64,000 bases of DNA from Alteromonas mediterranea DE (GTDB taxonomy: Bacteria > Pseudomonadota > Gammaproteobacteria > Enterobacterales > Alteromonadaceae), in NCBI RefSeq assembly GCF_000020585.3, contig NC_011138.3, forward strand, positions 460,001-524,000, in the 5' to 3' direction. Numbering within the stretch: position 1 is the first letter of the stretch; every line of letters starts with the position of its first letter. This document shows, in pieces, positions 57,304 to 64,000 of the stretch. The notes beneath the pieces were generated by a model. It was not told the DNA's origin. It worked only from the letters and a program-made list of their open reading frames with translations, and made no database searches. Position numbers and translations under genes: made by a program.

Positions 57304-60300
57304 AACGTGCCATTATGGTTGATGCTTTCTCTTATCACCTTTTTGGCTTCTTCGAGTAGGGCTGGTAAATGTTCATCGACCATGGCATGTTGTCCTAATT
57401 TAAGCGCGCTCTCAGTTTCATTGGCCAAATGTTGCATTCTTGGTAGACCCGTGTAGCAACACGCGCCGTGAAGCTTATGCACCTCTGCTTTAAGCGCGTT
57501 GTAATCTTTTGCGTTCCATAGTGCTGAAAGGGTATCGATCGTCTCTGGAAGCTGCGCAATAAAGCTATCAAGCATCTCTTTAGCCGTATCCTGATTCTGA
57601 TTGGCACGCTTTAAGGCAAGCTGCCAGTCGATAGAAGGGAATACAATCTCTCCCGGCTCAATACTGTGGCACCACGATTTAATTAAGGTGATCAGCAGGT
57701 CAACTTCTATGGGCTTAGGCAAGTAGTCATCCATTCCTGATGCCAGCAGTCGGTCTTGCTCTTCTTTGAACGCATGGGCGGTTACTGCCACAATAGGGGT
57801 GCCCATATTTAATGGCGATTTTCTAATTTCTCTGGTGGCCTGCACGCCATCCATACCCGGCATTTGCACGTCCATTAAGATAAGGTCAAATTCTTGTATT
57901 TGGCACTGATTTACTGCGTCTTGCCCATTGATGGTAGTAATCAGCTCAATAGGGGAGTGGTCAAGCCAAGTATGTAGGAGCTTAAGGTTCATTTCCATAT
58001 CGTCAACGGCTAAGACCTTCACTTTGGGCAAGCTTTCAATTTTCTCAATCATCGCATTTTTAGCCGGTGTCACTTTACAATGAACCAAACTATCGAGTTT
58101 AGTTAACGTCATTGGCATGCGCACTTGTGAATGGAAGTGTTGCGAGAGGCTAGGGTATTGAGCGAATGGCTCTGGACCCGAGTACCAAAGAATGCGTTTT
58201 TGCGCGGGGAACTGAACAAAACGGCTAAGGTATGCATCTCGCAAGCTCATTTTGCTTACGGGCACGGCGGCCATAAAGAAATCATATTGACCAGTAAGTG
58301 TAGCCAAGTAATCTAGCGATTCTACCGAGATTACCTGCGCCCCCAAGATAGACAACATGTTAGCGCTTGCACGACGCGTTGCAGGCACGGGGTCAAAGAT
58401 AACCACTTTTTTGCCTAGCCAGTCTTCATTGCTGCTTAGTGCGTATTTTTGACTTAACTGGGTCATACGAAGAGAAACGATAAACGTTGAGCCTTGGCCA
58501 AGTGCGCTTTTAAGGGTTAAGTCGCCGTTCATTAAGCGCACTAGTTCCCTGCTAATAACCAGCCCTAACCCCGTACCTTGGTAGTTGCGATTCAAGGCAT
58601 CATCAACTTGCGAAAACGCGTTAAACAGCTTCTTTCTATCTTGGCGGCTAATGCCTATGCCCGTATCTTCGATAGTCATATTCACTTCGTGGATACCGTG
58701 GGGTAGTGCGCGGCCTCTCACTGAAAAGGTTATGGTACCGCTTGATGTGAATTTTAAGGCATTGCTTAGCAAATTGTTCAGCACCTGCTTGATGCGAAAC
58801 ACGTCGCCAATGAGTTTTTCAGGCAGCGGATGTAAATCAAAAACAAACTCAAGGTGTTTACTGTGAGAAGACTTCGCCATAATGGTGACCATTTCTTCTA
58901 GCAGTTTGTTAGGGGAGAAAGGCTGGTTATTAATGGTTAACTTACCCGCTTCAATCTTGGAAAAATCTAATACGTCATTGACGATAGTGAGCAGGTTATC
59001 GGCGGCGGTATTTACTATTCTTACTTGCTCTTGCTGATCCGTGGGCAGTGAAGCATTATTCAATTCTTTGCTGAAGCCTAAAATGGCATTGAGGGGCGTG
59101 CGAATCTCATGGCTCATGTTGGCAAGGAACTGAGACTTAACATTACTGGCTTTGATCGCGTCTTTTCGCGCAATATCTAAGCGGGCATTTTGTTCTTCAA
59201 TAAGCTCAACATTGTTGCGCAGATCGTTGGTGGCCTGTTCGACTTCGCTTTCAAGCTGGCTTCTGCTCTTTTCCATAAGGGCGAACGAGAAGAGGCCGGC
59301 TTCAAGGAATACCCCTACTTGGAAACAGTAAGTGGTAAAGTCGTTGGAAGGGAGTACACCGATAAGGCTTAGCATTCCCACGATAGCGCCGGTGGCAAGC
59401 ATACCCCATGCGAAGATGAAGTACCGGGCCGGTTTGAAGTTATTAAAGAAGGCTTCAAAGCCCGCATAGATATAGCTTAAAATGGCAACAAGCCCAACGC
59501 CATACACTAAATTGTTTTTCCAAATTGAAGGCAGTAGGTCAACGAAGCAAATAAGGCCGGTTAGCCCTTGGCAAATCAATAGCAATTTAATAATGGGGTG
59601 CGCAGTAGGGGAATGCCTATTCGTCTCCAAAAATGTCATGGTAAAGACCCCAGAACTGATACCAATAATCACAAAGATAAGCTCGGAATGACCGACTAGC
59701 CAAGAGGGAATTCCTTGGCTAAATACAAGCTGGATATGACCGCCCCACACAAACTGCCATAAAAGCACCGCACCAATATAACCCACATAAGCAATCAGGC
59801 TTTTCTCTCGAACACCAAAGAAGAGGGCTAAATTGGAGATGGCGAGGATAAGTAACCCTCCATAAAAAAAGCCCCACAGCATACTGTCGGCTTGGAAATA
59901 GCTGCTGTGAATAGGCTCTGCCTGAATGCGAAGTGGTGCGATTAAGCTAGATGAGCGGCTTTCAATGCGGATGTATAGGTCGACGGCGTCGCTATCAGAC
60001 AGTTCAATACGAAAGGTCGGGACGCGAAAACGCTGCTCTTTTTGCGCTTTTCCCTGGTGACTTTGTTTTATGACTTTACCGTTTTTAACCAAATAAAAGT
60101 CAACGCTATCTAGTTGACTGAAGTTAATTGTAAATACCCAATCTTCTTCATTTGATACATTGGCTACAGAGGTAAGCAACCACATACCGTTGTTGCGAAA
60201 GCCAAAGTTAGGATTGTCGTGGGGATGCATCAAAAAGTCGTTTCGGCGCCTCGATACATCGCTAATGGTAAGTTGGTAGTCGGTTTCAAATAAAAAATAC

Positions 60301-60428
60301 AGTGAATCAGACAAGTCTAGCGTACTTTCTTCATCGAAAAGTTGCTCGATATGCTGAGCATAAGCAGTGGAGGCTAAGCCGCTAGCTAAAAAAAAGAAAA
60401 GAAAAAAGAATACGCGAAAGATAGCCAT
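57300..60428 (-). CDS. 7TMR-DISM hybrid histidine kinase (BarA-like)
   Basis: A 1042-residue sensor kinase. A signal peptide, a 7TMR-DISM extracellular domain (about 30-180) and a seven-helix 7TM region (about 185-385) are followed by HisKA with H440 in MSHEIRTPLN, HATPase_c (VLNNLLSNALKFT, GTGLGLVIS), a degenerate receiver-like segment (about 680-780), a true receiver with D853 in LMDVQMPG, and a C-terminal HPt domain with HKLHG at 984-988. Phosphate can pass H440 to D853 to the HPt histidine. No response regulator is adjacent. The ligand is unknown; DISM domains often bind carbohydrates. Confidence 0.92.
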   Translation of the reverse strand: MAIFRVFFFLFFFLASGLASTAYAQHIEQLFDEESTLDLSDSLYFLFETDYQLTISDVSRRRNDFLMHPHDNPNFGFRNNGMWLLTSVANVSNEEDWVFTINFSQLDSVDFYLVKNGKVIKQSHQGKAQKEQRFRVPTFRIELSDSDAVDLYIRIESRSSSLIAPLRIQAEPIHSSYFQADSMLWGFFYGGLLILAISNLALFFGVREKSLIAYVGYIGAVLLWQFVWGGHIQLVFSQGIPSWLVGHSELIFVIIGISSGVFTMTFLETNRHSPTAHPIIKLLLICQGLTGLICFVDLLPSIWKNNLVYGVGLVAILSYIYAGFEAFFNNFKPARYFIFAWGMLATGAIVGMLSLIGVLPSNDFTTYCFQVGVFLEAGLFSFALMEKSRSQLESEVEQATNDLRNNVELIEEQNARLDIARKDAIKASNVKSQFLANMSHEIRTPLNAILGFSKELNNASLPTDQQEQVRIVNTAADNLLTIVNDVLDFSKIEAGKLTINNQPFSPNKLLEEMVTIMAKSSHSKHLEFVFDLHPLPEKLIGDVFRIKQVLNNLLSNALKFTSSGTITFSVRGRALPHGIHEVNMTIEDTGIGISRQDRKKLFNAFSQVDDALNRNYQGTGLGLVISRELVRLMNGDLTLKSALGQGSTFIVSLRMTQLSQKYALSSNEDWLGKKVVIFDPVPATRRASANMLSILGAQVISVESLDYLATLTGQYDFFMAAVPVSKMSLRDAYLSRFVQFPAQKRILWYSGPEPFAQYPSLSQHFHSQVRMPMTLTKLDSLVHCKVTPAKNAMIEKIESLPKVKVLAVDDMEMNLKLLHTWLDHSPIELITTINGQDAVNQCQIQEFDLILMDVQMPGMDGVQATREIRKSPLNMGTPIVAVTAHAFKEEQDRLLASGMDDYLPKPIEVDLLITLIKSWCHSIEPGEIVFPSIDWQLALKRANQNQDTAKEMLDSFIAQLPETIDTLSALWNAKDYNALKAEVHKLHGACCYTGLPRMQHLANETESALKLGQHAMVDEHLPALLEEAKKVIRESINHNGTF

Positions 60429-60745
60429 GATTATCTGTACTTTTAACCGTTTAATTAGGATTTTTTGTTATTTTGGGATTGAATAGTGAAGGGCAAAATT
60501 CAATCTTCCCTATTTAACCACTCTCTTTGAAGAATAACAAAACAAACACTTATGCCGTAAATTGGGGTAAATATACTCAGCCAAAGCCGCGACATTTGGT
60601 TTGAAAGATTGCACACCATTGCGCTTTACCCCACAATAGCATTTAACGCTTCCGTGCTTTCACCTAGTGGTGCGCTAACAACGCGTGGAAGACCGCCGTA
60701 TTATCACGAGCGCATTGGTATTAATAACAAAACGAAAAAATTATC
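60429..60745. other. divergent spacer between the kinase and parC
   Basis: A 317-bp AT-rich region with no gene that I can support. An inverted repeat GATTGAAT/ATTCAATC (about 60478-60507) is the only structure noticed. The parC ATG has no strong ribosome binding site (an A-rich stretch precedes it). Confidence 0.4.
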
Positions 60746-63031
60746 ATGAGTGACGAGATCATCATTAATCGCGATGGGGTAGAGCAACTTCCTCTTCGAC
60801 GCTTCACCGAAGACGCTTATCTTAACTATTCCATGTACGTCATCATGGACCGGGCCCTGCCGCATATTTCTGACGGTTTAAAGCCCGTTCAGCGCCGCAT
60901 CATTTATGCCATGTCTGATCTTGGCTTAAACGCAAGCGCCAAATATAAGAAGTCGGCCAGAACCGTCGGTGATGTATTAGGTAAGTTCCACCCTCACGGC
61001 GACTCGGCGTGCTATGAAGCTATGGTGCTTATGGCGCAGCCCTTTTCGTATCGCTATCCGCTGGTGGATGGCCAAGGGAACTGGGGGGCACCAGACGACC
61101 CTAAATCCTTTGCTGCCATGCGTTATACCGAAGCCAAGCTATCTCGTTTCGCCGAAGTCTTGTTAAACGAACTAGGCCAAGGCACGGTCGACTGGGTACC
61201 TAATTTCGACGGTACATTAGAAGAGCCAAGCGTTTTGCCTGCTCGTCTCCCCCACATTTTGTTAAATGGGGTAACGGGGATTGCGGTAGGTATGGCGACA
61301 GATATTCCGCCGCATAACGTTAGAGAGTTAGCTAATGCCTGCGCAATGCTGTTGGACAATAGTAAAGCCGAATTAAGCGATGTCCTTGCGCATGTAAACG
61401 GGCCAGACTACCCAACTGAAGCGGAAATCATTACGCCGAAGGCTGATATACAAAAGCTTTATGAGACGGGTAGAGGCTCTATTAAAATGCGCGCTGTATA
61501 TAGCGAGGAAAGCGGTGACGTGGTAATTACAGCACTACCGCACCAAGCCTCGGGCGCAAAAATTCTCGAACAAATAGCTGCCCAAATGCAGGCTAAAAAG
61601 CTGCCTATGGTCAGCGACCTTCGCGATGAATCTGACCACGAAAACCCAACTCGATTGGTTATCACGCCTCGTTCAAATCGCGTTGATGTGACCCAGCTAA
61701 TGCAGCATTTATTCGCTACAACCGACCTTGAGAAAAATTATCGGGTAAATCTGAACATGATAGGGCTAGATGGTCGCCCTCAGGTTAAAGATTTGCGCAC
61801 CATTTTGACAGAGTGGCTTCAGTACAGAAAAGATACCGTAACGCGCCGCTTGCAATACCGCCTCGATAAAGTACTGGCTAGACTTCACATCCTTGAAGGT
61901 TTGTTAATTGCGTTTTTGAATATCGATGAAGTTATCGAAATCATTCGAACCTATGACAAGCCCAAGCCAGAGTTAATGTCTCGCTTTGGGCTGAGCGATA
62001 AACAAGCTGAGGCTATCCTTGAGTTAAAGCTTCGCCATTTAGCCAAACTAGAAGAAATGAAAATTAAAGGTGAGCAGGATGAGCTTGCCGCAGAGCGGGA
62101 TAAGCTTCAGCAATTGCTAGGTTCAGACCGCCGTCTTAAAACACTCATTAAAAAAGAAATTCTCGCTGACGCTGAAAAGTATGGTGATGATAGGCGATCG
62201 CCTATTGTGGAACGCGGTGAAGCGAAAGCTTTGTCTGAAAAGGAGCTGGTGCCGGCTGAATCGGTTACCGTTGTGCTTTCAGAAAAAGGCTGGGCACGCT
62301 GCGCGAAAGGGCACGATATTGACGCAGAGGGTTTGAGTTATAAAGCCGGTGACGGTTATTTATCTAGCGCAGAAGGCAAGAGTAATCAGCCCGCGGTATT
62401 TATGGATAGCTCGGGGCGCACCTTCTCGTGTGATGCACATGGGCTGCCATCGGCGCGCAGCCAAGGGGAGCCACTAACGGGGCGCTTTAGTATTGTCGGC
62501 GGTGAGTCCTTCCAGCATGCCATTATGGCACAAGACGACAGTAAGTTTCTGGTAGGTTCCGACGCTGGCTATGGCTTTGTTGGAACGTTTAAAGATATGG
62601 TGAGTAAAAACAAAGCGGGTAAAGCTTACCTATCGCTACCCACAGCGGCAAAAGTCATGAAGCCCACCCCCGTGACTAACCCTGATACCGACTGGTGCTT
62701 AAGTATTTCAAATGAAGGGCGCATGCTGATGTTCCCACTGCGTGATTTACCAAGCTTAGGCAAGGGTAAGGGTAACAAGCTTATTAATATTCCATCGGCG
62801 AAGTCACAGTCGCGAGAAGAATACGTCAAAATACTCACTGTAGTTCCGGATGGGACGGCCATAAAAGTAGGTGCGGGTAAACGAAATATGACGTTAAGCG
62901 CTGAAGACCTGACCCATTATCAGGGGGAAAGGGGTAGAAGAGGGAATAAACTACCTCGGGGGCTTCAGCGGGTTGATACCGTAGAAGTGGTTGTCGCTGA
63001 CAAGGACGAGGCGCCCGAAGTTTTGGCATAA
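60746..63031 (+). CDS. parC: DNA topoisomerase IV subunit A
   Basis: A 761-residue type IIA topoisomerase subunit that decatenates sister chromosomes with ParE. The catalytic tyrosine is Y127 in [11 protein letters not shown]. The quinolone region is [20 protein letters not shown]87 and E91 (E. coli S80 and E84) carry the wild-type residues. The N-terminal DNA-gate, coiled coil and C-terminal beta-pinwheel regions are all present. Length matches E. coli ParC (752). parE is not in the window. Confidence 0.97.
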   Translation: MSDEIIINRDGVEQLPLRRFTEDAYLNYSMYVIMDRALPHISDGLKPVQRRIIYAMSDLGLNASAKYKKSARTVGDVLGKFHPHGDSACYEAMVLMAQPFSYRYPLVDGQGNWGAPDDPKSFAAMRYTEAKLSRFAEVLLNELGQGTVDWVPNFDGTLEEPSVLPARLPHILLNGVTGIAVGMATDIPPHNVRELANACAMLLDNSKAELSDVLAHVNGPDYPTEAEIITPKADIQKLYETGRGSIKMRAVYSEESGDVVITALPHQASGAKILEQIAAQMQAKKLPMVSDLRDESDHENPTRLVITPRSNRVDVTQLMQHLFATTDLEKNYRVNLNMIGLDGRPQVKDLRTILTEWLQYRKDTVTRRLQYRLDKVLARLHILEGLLIAFLNIDEVIEIIRTYDKPKPELMSRFGLSDKQAEAILELKLRHLAKLEEMKIKGEQDELAAERDKLQQLLGSDRRLKTLIKKEILADAEKYGDDRRSPIVERGEAKALSEKELVPAESVTVVLSEKGWARCAKGHDIDAEGLSYKAGDGYLSSAEGKSNQPAVFMDSSGRTFSCDAHGLPSARSQGEPLTGRFSIVGGESFQHAIMAQDDSKFLVGSDAGYGFVGTFKDMVSKNKAGKAYLSLPTAAKVMKPTPVTNPDTDWCLSISNEGRMLMFPLRDLPSLGKGKGNKLINIPSAKSQSREEYVKILTVVPDGTAIKVGAGKRNMTLSAEDLTHYQGERGRRGNKLPRGLQRVDTVEVVVADKDEAPEVLA

Positions 63032-63094
63032 AGTTTAAGTTGTTCTTATGCTTAGGTGAACTACACTCAATTAAGGATTAAATGAGGATTTTAC

Positions 63095-63634
63095 ATGCTA
63101 GGCATAGTTTTTACGTCGTTAATCGATATGCTCGAGGAAAAAGTATCTCCTGAGTTCGCTGACGATGTCATCATGGAAGCTGAGTTAGAAAACGACGGCG
63201 CTTATACTGCAGTGGGCTACTACCCGTTTGAAGAAATGCAACGCTTACTTGGCGTGCTGGTGGAAAAAACGGGTAAGTCTGCTAATGAACTTTTATACGA
63301 TTTCGGCTATTACCTGTTCGGCAAGCTTGCTGCAGTTCACTCAGATGTGTTAGCAAATACGAATGGCATGCTAGATATGCTGATGCACCTTGACGGGGAT
63401 ATTCATGTTCAAGTCAAAAAACTCTATCCCGATGCCGACTTACCCCGGTTTAAAGTACTCTCTCGCACCGATACCGCTATGCGATTACAGTACTATTCAG
63501 AAAGAGAGTTATACCCCTTAGCTGAAGGTTTGATGGACGCCGCAGCCGCGCACTACAACTGCAAGCTAGAGCGGGAAACGCACCAACTTGATACGCCACA
63601 TACTTACGAATTTAGTATTTCTCTCGTTTCATAG
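63095..63634 (+). CDS. H-NOX heme nitric oxide sensor
   Basis: A 179-residue single-domain heme protein of the HNOB/H-NOX family. The proximal heme ligand is H104 in DIHVQVKKLYP, and the propionate-binding motif YxSxR is Y133, S135, R137. Members bind NO, some also O2, and switch a partner histidine kinase or cyclic-di-GMP enzyme. Only 9 bp separate it from the next gene, which looks like such a partner. A role in NO-controlled biofilm or motility is inferred from known H-NOX pairs, not from this sequence. The start is clear, but the ribosome binding site is weak. Confidence 0.9.
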   Translation: MLGIVFTSLIDMLEEKVSPEFADDVIMEAELENDGAYTAVGYYPFEEMQRLLGVLVEKTGKSANELLYDFGYYLFGKLAAVHSDVLANTNGMLDMLMHLDGDIHVQVKKLYPDADLPRFKVLSRTDTAMRLQYYSERELYPLAEGLMDAAAAHYNCKLERETHQLDTPHTYEFSISLVS

Positions 63635-63643
63635 GAGTGATCA

Positions 63644-64000
63644 ATGGCTGATGATACGTCCTCCAGCACGCCTTCAAACGATCACGCCGCATTGCTTGAA
63701 CGGCGATTGAAACGGGAGCGCGCAGCAAGAGAGCAGGCGGAAGCGTTACTCGTAGAGAAAATGGAAAGCTTGTACGAAACGCTTAAGCAAAGTCAAAATG
63801 CACAAAAGGATCTTGAGCTAGCGCTTTGGGCTTCTCAGGAGTCGTTTTGGAGCTGGAAAGCGCAATGCGATAGGATGGAGATACGCTCGTTTTCTCTTCA
63901 TTCTGAGAGTGTATCAACATGGTCTGGTACGTTAATTCAATTATTAGAACGTGTGCATGAAGACGACATAGAAGGGCTTCAGTTCCACTGGAGTATGGCA
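63644..64000 (+). CDS. probable H-NOX partner signalling protein, 5' part
   Basis: The first 119 codons of a longer gene cut by the window edge. It starts with ATG and AGGAGTGATC upstream. The visible protein has a Ser/Thr-rich head, a strongly charged coiled coil (LLERRLKRERAAREQAEALL) and the beginning of a PAS-like fold (ESFWSWKAQCDRMEIRSFSL, VHEDDIEGLQFHW). Such N termini are found on H-NOX-associated kinases and cyclic-di-GMP enzymes. The output domain is outside the window, so its type is unknown. It forms an operon with the H-NOX gene. Confidence 0.75.
   Translation, partial: MADDTSSSTPSNDHAALLERRLKRERAAREQAEALLVEKMESLYETLKQSQNAQKDLELALWASQESFWSWKAQCDRMEIRSFSLHSESVSTWSGTLIQLLERVHEDDIEGLQFHWSMA

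Overview
The window looks like a stretch of chromosome from a marine gammaproteobacterium of the Alteromonadales, most likely an Alteromonas. This rests on recognition of the ribosomal proteins, the gene set (DUF2982, a 7TMR-DISM/BarA-like kinase, many transport and signalling genes) and moderate GC content; it is not an alignment result. Almost all of it is core-type, densely packed sequence. The one clear mobile element is a group II intron. No CRISPR array, prophage, insertion sequence or tRNA gene was seen.

Layout. 1-843: the 3' end of a 23S rRNA gene, a 5S rRNA gene and the rrn terminator. 860-7203: metabolic genes (ilvE, gpmA, acnA), a cupin and a small Sel1-repeat protein. 7343-9559: an orphan GspE/PilB-type ATPase with an N-terminal GAF domain. 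9720-14966: the S10 ribosomal protein operon with its own promoter and an L4-type attenuator leader. It runs rpsJ to rpsQ and stops at a strong terminator; the spc operon genes that usually follow are absent. 14966-17056: a group II intron with a reverse transcriptase/maturase, inserted directly in the T-tract of the rpsQ terminator. 17118-20757: lipopolysaccharide core genes (a GT4 and a GT9 glycosyltransferase, and divergent waaA).

21037-34815: a CPA1-type antiporter with an RCK-like tail, a propeller-like lipoprotein, an orphan secreted protein, a chemoreceptor, an M3 peptidase, a YgjV-like membrane protein, purU, thpR and hrpB. 34923-38815: peptidoglycan genes (an MltB-family lytic transglycosylase and PBP1b). 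38961-39367: a mini-operon of a 94-residue exported protein and a 36-residue membrane peptide, neither recognised. 39792-42679: DUF808, an AraC regulator and a TonB-like protein without a recognisable TonB C-terminal domain. 42800-44580: the nitrogen-scavenging pair glnK-amtB behind a clear NtrC site and a sigma-54 promoter. 44814-51214: a gamma-glutamyltransferase, a Dyp peroxidase, an adenylate cyclase, and pyrB-hemL separated by only 4 nt.

51346-56422: a TetR repressor divergent from a two-gene RND efflux system, with two good palindromes in the shared spacer. 56478-57303: a 40-residue membrane ORF overlapping a DUF2982 gene. 57300-60428: a hybrid histidine kinase. 60746-64000: parC, an H-NOX nitric oxide sensor and the start of its likely signalling partner, cut by the window edge.

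I did not find a clearly new multi-gene system. The observations most worth following are the intron sitting in the terminator of an S10 operon cut off from spc, the unannotated small membrane ORFs (38961-39071 and 56478-56600), and the H-NOX locus running off the right edge.
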